A DNA stretch of 64,000 nt from Microbacterium sp. LWO12-1.2 (GTDB lineage Bacteria > Actinomycetota > Actinomycetes > Actinomycetales > Microbacteriaceae), in assembly GCF_040675875.1 (NCBI RefSeq), contig NZ_JBEGII010000001.1, forward strand, positions 2,976,001 to 3,040,000, read 5' to 3'. The notes beneath the pieces are model-generated. The model saw only the letters and a program-made list of their open reading frames with translations, searched no databases and was not told where the DNA came from. Shown in pieces: positions 24,019-32,764 of the stretch. Position 1 is the first letter of the stretch, and every line of letters starts with the position of its first letter. The position numbers were made by a program, and so were the translations under genes.

Positions 24019-25203
24019 TCAGCCGAGCGGCGTCCACCCCGAAGGGCGTTCGAGCCCGATACCCGTGCCCTCCACCCGTTCGGGTGCCGAGTACGAGATC
24101 GCCAGCTCCGGCGTACTCATGGCCTCGCCGCTCCAGCCCGAGCGCATGGCCGCGCCGAGGATGCCGGTCGTGAGCTGCGTGCGTTCGATCGGGATCTGCG
24201 GCCGACCGTCGCGGATCAGGTGCTCCGCCTGCCGCACCAGGAAAGTGAAATGCAGGTGGGGTGCTCCGGGCAACCACATCTGGCAGACGAAGGACTCGTC
24301 CGCGCCGCGGGCAGCGAACGCGAACTGTCGCACCTCGTCTTCGCAGATGACCACGTGGGCGATGAGCCCGTCGGCGTAACGCACCTCGATGACTCCCGCG
24401 ACCGTGAGGATCGCCTGCTCACGCTGCGATGGGGTCAGGTCCAGACTGTCGAAGGCCGCAGCGAGCAGACCGCGGTCGATCCGCCCCTCGGCGATCGCCG
24501 CCCGGGACGCCTCACCGTTGAGCGCGATGACCTGCGCGACACCGGTCTCACCGCCGGCACGTCGCTCGACATGCGCCTGCAGTCCTTCCAGACAGTGGAA
24601 CCCGTAGCGCTCCAGCGGCCCCCAGCCCAGCAGCACCGCGGCATCCATCGCCGCACCCTGCGGCCACTCCGCCGCCGCGGGCACCCGCCACGAGAGAGGG
24701 ATGGTGGAGCCGGCGCCGTAGCCGACACCGAGTCGATGCGCGGTCGCCGCCATCTCGTTGGCATCCCGCGCGGAGTAGGCCAGGCCTTTGTCGTTGAAGA
24801 TCGGCACGTAGCGCCCGGCGGCCGTCATCGCCGCGACCGCCGAGTCGAAGAAGCGACGTCGCGGGTACACCTGCTGCCCGTGCTCGTTCAGCTCGTAGTC
24901 GCCGTGCTCGCCGATGATGATCACACCGTCGACGCCGAGGCCGCCCGCGCCGTCGACGAGCGCCTCGCCGATCGACAGCGCGCGGCGGATGCCGTGACGC
25001 TCGAGGAACGGGAGACCGAGGTCGTCGCCCTGCACGCACCCGATCTGTTCGAGGTACATCGACACGACTTCGAGCTCGGTCTGCTCGTCGACCCCGTCGA
25101 GCGTCCAACCCTCGACGATCGGGGGCACGATCACGTCGGTGTGGCATCCCTCGAACCACACCGTCGCCAGCACGGCGACGCGCATCTTCGCAGGTCTCGT
25201 CAT
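24019..25203 (-). CDS. Conserved protein of unknown function in a sugar-catabolism locus
   Basis: 394 aa, not recognised with confidence. There is no signal peptide. The N-terminus MRVAVLATVWFEGCHTDVIVPP suggests a Rossmann-like alpha/beta domain; GVIIIGEHGDYELNEHGQQ and YPRRRFFDSAVAA are strongly patterned and may be conserved motifs. Several His, Asp and Glu residues near HGDYE could bind a metal. RBS AGGAGG lies 7 nt before the ATG at 25203. It is divergent from a RidA gene and convergent with the mutarotase. An enzyme of sugar or carboxylate catabolism is plausible from context only. Confidence 0.6.
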   Translation of the reverse strand: MTRPAKMRVAVLATVWFEGCHTDVIVPPIVEGWTLDGVDEQTELEVVSMYLEQIGCVQGDDLGLPFLERHGIRRALSIGEALVDGAGGLGVDGVIIIGEHGDYELNEHGQQVYPRRRFFDSAVAAMTAAGRYVPIFNDKGLAYSARDANEMAATAHRLGVGYGAGSTIPLSWRVPAAAEWPQGAAMDAAVLLGWGPLERYGFHCLEGLQAHVERRAGGETGVAQVIALNGEASRAAIAEGRIDRGLLAAAFDSLDLTPSQREQAILTVAGVIEVRYADGLIAHVVICEDEVRQFAFAARGADESFVCQMWLPGAPHLHFTFLVRQAEHLIRDGRPQIPIERTQLTTGILGAAMRSGWSGEAMSTPELAISYSAPERVEGTGIGLERPSGWTPLG

Positions 25204-25334
25204 CTCGTGGCCTCCTTCGTCGAGACAAGCCTAGCCACACGTATGCCCGAAATGAAGAATTCCCGGAAAATAGCATCCCATCGCATGAAGCGAATAGTCT
25301 GGCCGAAAACATCCCTAATCCCAGGAGTGCTGCT

Positions 25335-25748
25335 ATGACCAGAATTCACCCGATCGTCGCCGAGGGTCTTCCTCCGGCTCCGTCCGCGTTCTCGGCGGGA
25401 GTCCTCGCCGAGGGTCTGCTGCAGGTGTCGGGCCAAGGCCCCATCGATGCCGACGGCACGATCCGCTCGGACCTCGACGTCGCCGACCAGACACGCCTCA
25501 CGCTCGCACACATCTGCCGCGTGCTCGAGGCCGGCGGCGGATCCTTCGCCGACGTGATGATGCTGCGCGTCTACCTGACCGACCGCACCGACTTCGGTGA
25601 GATGAACCGCGCTTTCGAGGAGTACGTGACCCGCTACCGCGAGGGCGCAGGACCGGCGCGGACCACCGTGATCGTCGGACTCCCCTTCGAGGGCATGAAG
25701 GTCGAGATCGATGCGCTCGCACTGGTGCCGGAGCGCCCCTCCGCCTGA
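25335..25748 (+). CDS. RidA family enamine/imine deaminase-like protein
   Basis: 137 aa, RidA/YjgF/UK114 fold. The family removes reactive enamines or imines made by PLP enzymes. AFSAGVLAEGLLQVSGQGPID and FADVMMLRVYLTDRTDFGEMN are typical, and the Arg usually placed before the C-terminal block is present in GPARTTVIVGLP. RBS AGGAG lies 7 nt upstream of the ATG. A short inverted repeat (TCGC-ATGAA-GCGA at 25280-25292) lies in its upstream region. Sits between the unknown 24019 gene and a muconolactone isomerase-like gene. Specific substrate unknown. Confidence 0.87.
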   Translation: MTRIHPIVAEGLPPAPSAFSAGVLAEGLLQVSGQGPIDADGTIRSDLDVADQTRLTLAHICRVLEAGGGSFADVMMLRVYLTDRTDFGEMNRAFEEYVTRYREGAGPARTTVIVGLPFEGMKVEIDALALVPERPSA

Positions 25749-25755
25749 GCGAGGG

Positions 25756-26061
25756 TCAGGCGCCGAGTGGGATGGCCGTGAGCGGATGCTCCTCGAGCAG
25801 GGTCACCTCGACCTGCATCCAGGGGCGGGCGGGCAGCGAATCGATCGCCGTTTGCACCGCGTCGCGATCCGCCGCGCGCCACACGCCGATGTTCTCGACC
25901 GCCTCGTCGGAGGGGACGCGCCAGATGTGCGCGATCACGCCGTCGCGCCGCAGCTCAGCTCCGCGACGGCGCTCGGCCGCCACGACGGCGCTCCACTCCT
26001 CGGCCGAGACATCGGCGGGAACCGTCGTGCGCACCCGGACCAGGAACTCGTGTGACGTCAT
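25756..26061 (-). CDS. Muconolactone delta-isomerase-like protein
   Basis: 101 aa with the ferredoxin-like fold pattern of CatC-type muconolactone isomerases (EFLVRVRTTVPADVSAEEW, GVIAHIWRVP, LPARPWMQVEVTLLEEHP). No other beta-ketoadipate pathway gene is nearby, so it is more likely a lactone or related isomerase in a sugar or carboxylate pathway than true CatC. It converges on RidA with 8 bp between the stops. Its upstream region is shared with the regulator at 26224. Confidence 0.78.
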   Translation of the reverse strand: MTSHEFLVRVRTTVPADVSAEEWSAVVAAERRRGAELRRDGVIAHIWRVPSDEAVENIGVWRAADRDAVQTAIDSLPARPWMQVEVTLLEEHPLTAIPLGA

Positions 26062-26137
26062 GGGGGATCATTCCTTCTTTCGGAGGGCCCGAACCGCGCA
26101 CGCGCGCGGAGCGGGTCGAATGTAGCGCGATTGCGGG

Positions 26138-26176
26138 CATAATTGGTGGACAGTGCGGAAACCATCGTGATTCCGC
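26138..26176 (+). promoter_or_regulatory. Promoter box and operator before the cyclase-like regulator
   Basis: CATAAT at 26138-26143 is a near-consensus -10. Just downstream, GCGGAA (26155-26160) and TTCCGC (26171-26176) form an inverted repeat with 10-nt spacing, ideally placed for autoregulation. No good -35 was seen. Confidence 0.55.
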
Positions 26177-26223
26177 CTCGCAGCGATAACGGATGACTCG
26201 CGCGAAATCGACGGGAGACGAGA

Positions 26224-27546
26224 ATGATCGGACTCATCGGGCCTGCCGACTCGGTGGCGCACGCGCTGGCCGTCGCGACCACCCATCAGTGGGAGGGCCG
26301 GATCATCGCCCGCCCCTACCGGCACGCCGACGAGGCTGCGGCTGTCGCCCGCGAACTCGATCAGACCTGTCAGGTGCTGCTGTTCACGGGCCGGGTGCCG
26401 TACGAGCTCATCCGCGGCATCGATCTGAACGCCGAGCTGCAGTACATCTCCCACTCCGGTGCCGACCTCTACCGCTGCATCGCGCACATCCTCTTGACCC
26501 ACGACGGACGGATGCCCACGGCGACCGTCGACTCGATCGACCGGGAGACCGCCGAGAGCACGTTCGAGGACCTCGACCTTCCGGCGCCGGCGTGCGCACC
26601 GCTGCCCAGCGACTCCGACGGCCCCATCCCCGCCGCGGACGAGCTCGTGCAGTTCCATCTCGACCAGCTCGCCTCCGGAGCGGCGGAGATCGCTCTGACG
26701 TGCCTCGCCGAGGTGAACGAGCGGCTCACCGAGAAGGGCGTGCCCGTCGAGCGCATCGTGCACACCAAGGCCACGCTGCTGGACGCCCTGCACCGTGCCG
26801 TCCTGGCCGATGAGCTGCACCGCACGCGCTCCGCCCAGCCGGCCGTCGCGATCTTCCGCGTCGACGTCGACAGCCGCGGCGGACTCGACGTGTACGACCG
26901 CGAGCAGCGACGGCTGCGCGCCCAGAGCGCACTCCTGCACCTCGCCCGTAAGAACGGAGGCCGGCTGAGCACGCTGGAGCGCGACCTCTACGCCATCACG
27001 ACGAACCGCGGCGCGATCGAGATGGCGCTGGAGCGCCGCCGGAACGGCCACTCCTCGCTGCTCGACGTTCCGAACTTCGATGCTCCGACGACCGTCGGAG
27101 TCGGCATCGGCGACACCTACTCGCTCGCCGAGGAGAACGCCCGCTCGGCGATGCGCGTTGACGGCGACGCCGTGACGGTGATGTTCCCCGACGGCCGCAC
27201 CGACTCGGGCCGCGGCGCTGCTCCGGCCCACCTCGGCGCGCAGGACGTGACCGACGGCTATGTGCGTCTGGGAGAGCGGCTGAGCATCGGCGCCCTCGCC
27301 GCACAGCGTCTGGTGCGGGCGCTGGGCAAGGTCGACACCGAAGCCGTCACCGCGCGCGAGCTCGGCGAGGCGTACGGCGTGCAGACCCGGTCGGCGCGTC
27401 GACTGCTGTCGACGCTGATCGACGCGGGCTTCGCCGAGGAGATCGGCATCCGCGCGCGCCCGCAGGCAGGCCGTCCGCAGACTCTGTGCCGCGTCGAACT
27501 GCGCCGAATCCTGGAAGAGCTCGACCAGCCGGCACCTGCCGCCTGA
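26224..27546 (+). CDS. Cyclase-like sensor/regulator with C-terminal winged helix (paralogue 1)
   Basis: 440 aa. Residues about 1-200 are a conserved sensor region (MIGLIGPADSVAHALAVA, YRHADEAAAVARELD, ISHSGADLYRCIAHI). About 200-340 resembles a GGDEF/GTP cyclohydrolase III-like cyclase core: KNGGRLSTLERDLYAITTN and VGVGIGDTYSLAEENARSAM. About 345-440 is a winged helix (ARELGEAYGVQTRSARRLLS, then a GRPQTLCRV wing). A second copy without the winged helix lies at 34967. I know no characterised protein of this exact architecture. RBS GGGAG, with a palindrome upstream. Likely a ligand-controlled transcription factor for adjacent catabolic genes. Confidence 0.7.
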   Translation: MIGLIGPADSVAHALAVATTHQWEGRIIARPYRHADEAAAVARELDQTCQVLLFTGRVPYELIRGIDLNAELQYISHSGADLYRCIAHILLTHDGRMPTATVDSIDRETAESTFEDLDLPAPACAPLPSDSDGPIPAADELVQFHLDQLASGAAEIALTCLAEVNERLTEKGVPVERIVHTKATLLDALHRAVLADELHRTRSAQPAVAIFRVDVDSRGGLDVYDREQRRLRAQSALLHLARKNGGRLSTLERDLYAITTNRGAIEMALERRRNGHSSLLDVPNFDAPTTVGVGIGDTYSLAEENARSAMRVDGDAVTVMFPDGRTDSGRGAAPAHLGAQDVTDGYVRLGERLSIGALAAQRLVRALGKVDTEAVTARELGEAYGVQTRSARRLLSTLIDAGFAEEIGIRARPQAGRPQTLCRVELRRILEELDQPAPAA

Positions 27547-27556
27547 TCTCTCACCG

Positions 27557-28360
27557 TCAGTCCGTTCGCGCGGCGTCGCCGGTGAAGACACGATCGTAGA
27601 GAAGCGTTGAGAGCCCGGCATCCACCGTGACCGTCTGCCCGGCGATGGCCCAGGCATCCGGTGAGAGCAGGAAGCTCACGACCCGACCGACATCGGCGGG
27701 GCCGACCGTGCGGTCGATGACCTGCTGCTCGGACGCGTGTCGGCGGATCCATCCGATCCCGTCGTCGCCCAGGCCATAGCTGTCGACGAACCGCTCGTCG
27801 AGCACCGCACCGGGTGCGACCGCATTGCAGCGGATGCCGTGCGTGCCGAGCTCGGTGGACATGCCCCGAGTCAGCCCCTCCACCGCACCCTTGGTCGCAG
27901 CGTAGATCGCGTAGCCGCTCTGCGTGTGCTGCCCGTGGACGGACGAGATGTTCACGATGACGCCACCCCCACCGCGCTCGATCCGATGCTGCGCAAAGGC
28001 ACGGGACGCCAGCCAGAGGCCGCGGATGTTCAACGAGAAGAGCCGGTCGAAGTCGGCTTCCTCGGCGAGATGCGCAGGCAGGGAGAGCCCGACGCCGGCG
28101 TTGTTCACCAGAGCATCGACCTCGCCGTAGTGTGCGATCGCGACATCGAGCACATGCGTGACACCCTCGGCCGTGCGCAGATCGGCCGCCACCGCGATCG
28201 CATCCGGGTAGCGCTCGGCCGCCGCGTGCACCGCCCGCTCATCGACATCGTTCAGCACCAGACGTGCGCCCCGTTCGGCGAGCGCATCGCACACACCAGA
28301 TCCGACGCCGTGCCCGCCGGCACCTGTGACGATGACGACCTGCGCCCGCTGCTTCTCCAC
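27557..28360 (-). CDS. SDR-family oxidoreductase
   Basis: 267 aa. Cofactor loop TGAGGHGVGSGV is slightly longer than usual; LVNNAGVG and the catalytic Ser (NISSVHG) and YAIYAATKGAVEG (Tyr/Lys) are present, followed by the typical TVTVDAGLST ending. RBS GGAG precedes the ATG. Positioned between the cyclase-like regulator (stops 11 bp apart) and the ABC transporter genes, so it probably oxidises the transported sugar or a derivative. Confidence 0.83.
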   Translation of the reverse strand: MEKQRAQVVIVTGAGGHGVGSGVCDALAERGARLVLNDVDERAVHAAAERYPDAIAVAADLRTAEGVTHVLDVAIAHYGEVDALVNNAGVGLSLPAHLAEEADFDRLFSLNIRGLWLASRAFAQHRIERGGGGVIVNISSVHGQHTQSGYAIYAATKGAVEGLTRGMSTELGTHGIRCNAVAPGAVLDERFVDSYGLGDDGIGWIRRHASEQQVIDRTVGPADVGRVVSFLLSPDAWAIAGQTVTVDAGLSTLLYDRVFTGDAARTD

Positions 28361-28440
28361 CGCTTCTCCTTCGTCCCGCTCGATTCATGATGGCGTGGGG
28401 ACACCGGCTGACGCCGATGCCCCCACACCGTACTCCGGGC

Positions 28441-29751
28441 TCAGCCCTGGAGCTCGTACCATTCCTTCTGCTTCTGCACGAGCTGCGAGATGAAGTCCTT
28501 CGGCGCGAGCTCGCCGAGCACGAGCTTCTGCGCCAGCGGGTCGAAGACCTCCTGGCCCCACGCCGGGACCGCAGCTCCGGTTCCGTCGTTCGCGGCGACC
28601 TTCACCACGTCGGGATTCGCGAGCGCTGCCTGCACGCTGGCGAGCGAGTCGACCACCGTCGCGTCGGTACGGGCCGGGACGGCGATCTGGCCGATCTCGT
28701 CCTGGTAGCCCTTCTGCAGGAAGAAGGCCATGAACTTCTTGGCGTTGTCGACGCCGGCGGCGCCTTCGATCGCCGAGAAGCCGATCGTGTCGATCTGCAT
28801 CGGCTGGATGTCGCCCTTCTCGAGGGCCGGGAACGGGAACGAACTGTACTCGAAGCCCTCGGCCGCGTACGGCGCGACCTCGGCGGGGAGCCAGGAACCG
28901 TTCAGGATGAGGGCAGCGTCATTGTTCGCCCACTTCTGCTGGATCGCGGGGAACTTGCTCGCCGCGAAGCCGTCGGCGAAGGCTCCCGTCCCCGCCAGTT
29001 CTGCGGCGGCCTCAGCCGCTGCGAGGAACTCCGGGGCTTCGAAGGCCTTGCCGGTCTCGTCCTGCGCAGCCTCGAGCAGCCCGCCCTTCCCGGTCGCGCT
29101 GACGGCGAGGTTGATGTACCAGGCACTCGCATACGGCTGGATGGTGCCGTCGAGAGCCACGGAGCCCTTGCCGGTCTCGCCGACCAGATCCATGAACTCC
29201 GACCAGGTGGTCGGGGCACCATCGGCCCAGTCCGGGTGCTCCGCCGCGTTGTACCAGATGTCGAAGTTCGAGGTCATCTCGAACGGCAGGCAGTAGGTGG
29301 CCCCGTCGAACTGACCGGTGGCGAGCGCATCGGCGGAGAGCGTCTCCTCCACCGTCTTCCCCTCACCGGGGACCTCCTCGCCGAGAACGGAGGAGACGTC
29401 GGCCGCCTTGCCTGTCGCCACGAGCGACGAACCGACGCCCGCGCACCCGAAATCGACCATGTCGACGGTGGGGTTGGACGAGGTGAGCAGCGGCGTGAGG
29501 ACGTTGGGGAGGTCACGCCCCTGCCAGGTCACATCGACCTTGATGCCGGTCTCTTCGGTGAAGGCGTCGAAGGCCTCCTTCATGATGTCGGAGGTCGGCT
29601 CACCCTCCGTCCAATAGCTCATGTAACGGAGAGTGTCGTTCTTCTCCCCGTCGCCGCCGCCGTTTCCGGCATCGGTGGAACATCCGGTGATGACGAGTGC
29701 CGCTGTGGCGAAGACGCCGACGCTGGCGAGCACACGAGTGGTGTGAGTCAC
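28441..29751 (-). CDS. Carbohydrate ABC transporter substrate-binding lipoprotein
   Basis: 436-aa family 1 extracellular solute-binding protein. The lipobox is ALVITGCS, giving lipid attachment at the Cys. The mature part begins NDTLRYMSYWTEGEPTSDI and shows the usual two-lobe pattern. GTG start with AAGGAAA 5 nt upstream; a longer in-frame ATG upstream lacks support. It is third in the minus-strand order permease, permease, binding protein. Sugar specificity cannot be read; neighbours suggest an acidic sugar, sugar lactone or deoxy-sugar. Confidence 0.92.
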   Translation of the reverse strand: MTHTTRVLASVGVFATAALVITGCSTDAGNGGGDGEKNDTLRYMSYWTEGEPTSDIMKEAFDAFTEETGIKVDVTWQGRDLPNVLTPLLTSSNPTVDMVDFGCAGVGSSLVATGKAADVSSVLGEEVPGEGKTVEETLSADALATGQFDGATYCLPFEMTSNFDIWYNAAEHPDWADGAPTTWSEFMDLVGETGKGSVALDGTIQPYASAWYINLAVSATGKGGLLEAAQDETGKAFEAPEFLAAAEAAAELAGTGAFADGFAASKFPAIQQKWANNDAALILNGSWLPAEVAPYAAEGFEYSSFPFPALEKGDIQPMQIDTIGFSAIEGAAGVDNAKKFMAFFLQKGYQDEIGQIAVPARTDATVVDSLASVQAALANPDVVKVAANDGTGAAVPAWGQEVFDPLAQKLVLGELAPKDFISQLVQKQKEWYELQG

Positions 29752-29798
29752 GTGATTTCCTTTCGGTAGAACTTTCGGTGGGTCGGGTACGGCTCGGA

Positions 29799-30695
29799 TC
29801 ATCTGCTGTATCCGGCCGCGATCCCGTCGACGAGACGGGATCCCAGCCAGATGTAGAGCAGAAGCAGGGGAAGGATGATGAGGGCGATGCCCGCGAAGAG
29901 CACCTCCCAGCGGGCGCCCGTGTACTGCATGGTCTTCATGAACTGCATCAGGGCGACCGAGATGGTGCTCTCGTGCCGCAGGAACACCAGGGCGAAGAAC
30001 GTCTCACCCCAGAATCCGATGGCCTGCAGCACGATCACTGTGATGAGTCCGGAGCGGGCGAGCGGGAACATGATGCGCCAGAACGTCATGCCCGGCTTCA
30101 GGCCGTCCAGAGCCGCCGCCTCTTCGAGGTCGCGGGGCAGCGACCGGAAGAACCCGGTGAGCAGGAAGACCGTGAACGGCAGGGAGAGCCCGGTGTAGAT
30201 CACGAACAGGCCGAAGATCGAGTCGATCAGACCGATCCGGTCGAAAGCGACGAACAGCGGGATGAAGATCGCCTGCACGGGCACGCCGAGGCCGAGGATG
30301 AACAGGATGGTGATCGGGCCGGAGCTGGGGCGGCGGAATCGCGCCAAGGCATACGCCGCCGGAGCGCCGAGAGCCACGCTGGCGAGGCTGCAGGTGACCA
30401 CGAGGACCACCGAGTTCAGGATGCCGGCCCCGAGGTTCGCGGAGTTCCAGGCTGCGACGTAGTTCTCCCACTGCGGAGAGGCCGGCAGGCCCCACGGCTC
30501 GAAGATCAGTTCGCGCGTGGTCTTGAAGGAGCTCAGCAGGATCCACAGCAGCACGAACACGTCGAACACGGCGAGCGCCCAGGCGAACGGGATCAGGATG
30601 ACCTTGACTCCGACCGAGCGCATCTCGCGCACCCTTCGGCTCTGGCGCGTGTGGTCCGACATGCGGACGGAGGTGTCAGTACTCAATGTCGTCAC
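29799..30695 (-). CDS. Carbohydrate ABC transporter permease, MalG type
   Basis: 298 aa, six predicted membrane helices. The EAA loop DLEEAAALDGLKPGMTFWRI is present, as is the family opening ILIPFAWALAVFDVFVLLW. It overlaps the upstream permease by 20 bp. No ATPase gene is in the operon, so a shared MsiK-like ATPase elsewhere is likely. Confidence 0.92.
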   Translation of the reverse strand: MTTLSTDTSVRMSDHTRQSRRVREMRSVGVKVILIPFAWALAVFDVFVLLWILLSSFKTTRELIFEPWGLPASPQWENYVAAWNSANLGAGILNSVVLVVTCSLASVALGAPAAYALARFRRPSSGPITILFILGLGVPVQAIFIPLFVAFDRIGLIDSIFGLFVIYTGLSLPFTVFLLTGFFRSLPRDLEEAAALDGLKPGMTFWRIMFPLARSGLITVIVLQAIGFWGETFFALVFLRHESTISVALMQFMKTMQYTGARWEVLFAGIALIILPLLLLYIWLGSRLVDGIAAGYSR

Positions 30696-31638
30696 TCCTC
30701 ATGACACGGCGGGCAAGGATCGTCAGCGCGAGCGCCAGGAGCAGCATCACGACACCGCAGGCGGCTGCCGCCCCGAACTTCGCGATGCCGTTCGTCGGGA
30801 ACGCCTGGGCGTAGGAGTAGATCGCGATATTCCAGATGTCGGTGCTGGGCAGGGTGCCGGCCGACGAGGAGAACAGCAGCAGGAACTCGAAGGTCTTGAG
30901 CGCTCCGACGCACCACAGCACGGCCGTCACGCTCACCAGATCCCACATCAGCGGAAGGGTGACGTAGCGGAACCTCTGGAAGGCGCTGGCACCCGCGAGG
31001 TCGGCGACCTCGTAGTACTCCTTCGGGATCCGGTCGGCGGCTGCCAGGAGGATCACCGTGTAGGTGCCGACGCTCAGCCAGGCGAGTCCCAGCATGATCG
31101 TCGGGAAGATCAGCTGCGACCCCAGCCAGGCAGGAGGTTCGGCGATACCCAGCGTCTTGAGGAAGCTGTTCACCAGACCGTCGGGGTTGAACAGGAACCC
31201 CCAGAGCACCGAGATCACGATGCCGGGGATCAGCGTGGGGAAGAAGATGATCGAACGGATCGCCTTGCGACCGAAGGTGTTCTGAAGAACGAGGGTCAGC
31301 GCGAAGGCGATCGCGTAGACGATGATGCCGACACCGACGACGATGAGGAAGGTGTTCCACATCGAGCTGATGAAGATCGGATTGCGGAACATGCGCACGT
31401 AGTTGTCGAAGCCGACGAACTCCATCGGGCCGGTGCCCGCCCACTGCGTGAAACTCGTGTAGATGCTGAACAGCGTCGGTACGACGAGCACCGCCGCGAA
31501 GACGATCAGCGCCGGTGCGACGAACAGTCGGTAGCTGCGCCGACGCGTCCGGTCGAATGCCGATTCGCCCGGCGCGATCTTGCGCTGCGGGCGACCTTTC
31601 GCGTCGGTCGGTGTGACGAGTGTCGCTGTCGCGGACAT
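30676..31638 (-). CDS. Carbohydrate ABC transporter permease, MalF type
   Basis: 320 aa, with six membrane helices and the EAA loop KEYYEVADLAGASAFQRFRY. A cytoplasmic basic stretch (RTRRRSYR) precedes the first helix. The ATG at 31638 has a strong RBS AGGAGG; the longer frame upstream includes the promoter region and is rejected. First gene of the transporter operon, controlled by the promoter/operator region at 31697-31756. Confidence 0.92.
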   Translation of the reverse strand: MSATATLVTPTDAKGRPQRKIAPGESAFDRTRRRSYRLFVAPALIVFAAVLVVPTLFSIYTSFTQWAGTGPMEFVGFDNYVRMFRNPIFISSMWNTFLIVVGVGIIVYAIAFALTLVLQNTFGRKAIRSIIFFPTLIPGIVISVLWGFLFNPDGLVNSFLKTLGIAEPPAWLGSQLIFPTIMLGLAWLSVGTYTVILLAAADRIPKEYYEVADLAGASAFQRFRYVTLPLMWDLVSVTAVLWCVGALKTFEFLLLFSSSAGTLPSTDIWNIAIYSYAQAFPTNGIAKFGAAAACGVVMLLLALALTILARRVMRSDDIEY

Positions 31639-31696
31639 CGGGCCTCCTTCTCTTTTCCTGCGAGCACTCGGCAGCTGCCTCGGATCGACGGGTGAT

Positions 31697-31756
31697 CGAT
31701 TCAGCAGCGAATCGTTCGAGTTGTCAAACGCTATCGCACTCGTTGCCACCCGTCAA
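31697..31756 (-). promoter_or_regulatory. ABC transporter promoter with palindromic operator
   Basis: On the minus strand, TTGACG (31756-31751), 17 nt, TAGCGT (31733-31728). About 13 bp downstream of the -10 is CGATTC-AGCAGC-GAATCG (31697-31714), an 18-bp palindrome well placed to block transcription, LacI style. Confidence 0.7.
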
Positions 31757-31893
31757 CGGTCAAAGCGAACGCAATGACCTGACGTCTGACAGCGAGGAAG
31801 AGAACGGCAGATTCCTTGGTTTTTCAAGGCAGAATCAGGCGGGACAACTTCGTACTCGCGCTCAGCCCTCTGAGGCTCTACGCTGTGATCTAA

Positions 31894-31923
31894 CGAAGTG
31901 CGTTCGATATGACGAACACTTCG
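31894..31923. promoter_or_regulatory. Large inverted repeat upstream of the epimerase operon
   Basis: CGAAGTG(C)GTTCG and CGAAC-ACTTCG flank ATATGA; arms match over 11-12 bp with one bulged base. It lies 113 bp before the start at 32036. A dimeric regulator site is likely; no regulator is assigned. Confidence 0.7.
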
Positions 31924-32035
31924 GACGCAATGACTACTTCGACGCATCGTTGCGTGGAGAGGATGAGCCGATGCAGGACTGGACGGCCGTGACGGCGGGA
32001 CCATACCCGCGCGACAGCGCGGGGGAGGCGACGAC

Positions 32036-32764
32036 ATGGCGCGCGTGACCGTGGTGGGCGGAGCCGGTGACGTGGGCGCCCTCGTACTCCCGCTGCTCTC
32101 CCGGCACCACACCGTGCGCGTGGCAGATCTGCGCCCTGCGAACGGGTGGCACGGCGACTACGTCTCGGCGGATGTGGCCGACCCCGCCTCACTGCGCACC
32201 GCCTGCGAGGGATCCGACACGCTGATCTTCCTGGCGATGGGCACCAAACGCGACTGGGACAGCGCCGAATGGGCGCGCAATCAGTTCGCAGTGAACGTCG
32301 AAGGGCTCTACTCCGCTCTGCGCGCAGCCGCAGAGGTCGGCGTTCGCCGCTTCGTGCATGCCAGCACGGCGTCCATCTTCGCCGACTACCGCGCCCCCCT
32401 CCTTCCCGCGACGGGCGATGCGGTCGATGCCTACGGCCTGAGCAAGACGGCTGCGGAACTCGTGTGCGCTGCCGCCACACGTGAACACGACCTGTCCGGC
32501 ATCTCGCTGCGCCTGGTCGGCCCGCTCGCCGACGAGGACTGGCAGGACTACGACGACCCGCACAGCCGCGATGTGATGACCGCGGGCACCGACGTGGCTC
32601 AGGCCTTCCTCGCAGCGCTCGAGGCTCCCACCACGGGGTACCGCACCTGCATGATCTCGGGTGATCACACCGGGGACCACATCGATCTGGCCGACGCACG
32701 GGAGCTGCTGGGCTGGCGCCCGCTCGCCCGTCGCGAAGCCACCACACCGAGGGAGAACGCATGA
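32036..32764 (+). CDS. NAD(P)-dependent sugar epimerase/dehydrogenase (extended SDR)
   Basis: 242 aa. The Rossmann motif VVGGAGDVGALVLPLL and the later VHASTASIFAD and Tyr/Lys of AYGLSKTAAEL mark an extended SDR, close in style to uronate dehydrogenases and small NAD epimerases. RBS GGGAGG lies 7 nt before the ATG. First of four overlapping genes running to the XRE regulator. A uronate or sugar-acid dehydrogenase fits the operon, but an epimerase is also possible. Confidence 0.8.
   Translation: MARVTVVGGAGDVGALVLPLLSRHHTVRVADLRPANGWHGDYVSADVADPASLRTACEGSDTLIFLAMGTKRDWDSAEWARNQFAVNVEGLYSALRAAAEVGVRRFVHASTASIFADYRAPLLPATGDAVDAYGLSKTAAELVCAAATREHDLSGISLRLVGPLADEDWQDYDDPHSRDVMTAGTDVAQAFLAALEAPTTGYRTCMISGDHTGDHIDLADARELLGWRPLARREATTPRENA

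Larger units (their letters stand above)
31639..32035. other. Divergent control region between ABC transporter and epimerase operons
   Basis: 397 bp without a gene. It contains a minus-strand promoter with an operator (31697-31756), a weak hairpin (CCTTG-CAAGG at 31814-31829 with outer GATT/AATC), and a large inverted repeat at 31894-31923 facing the plus-strand operon. Base composition is more AT-rich than its surroundings. Confidence 0.75.

Noticed and set aside
25756..26061. True catC of the beta-ketoadipate pathway
   Set aside because: No catA or catB neighbours and sugar-catabolism context; only the fold family is supported.
26068..27657. 529-aa minus-strand frame opposite the cyclase-like regulator
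   Set aside because: No motif; the plus-strand protein has a conserved paralogue in the window, which fixes the coding strand.
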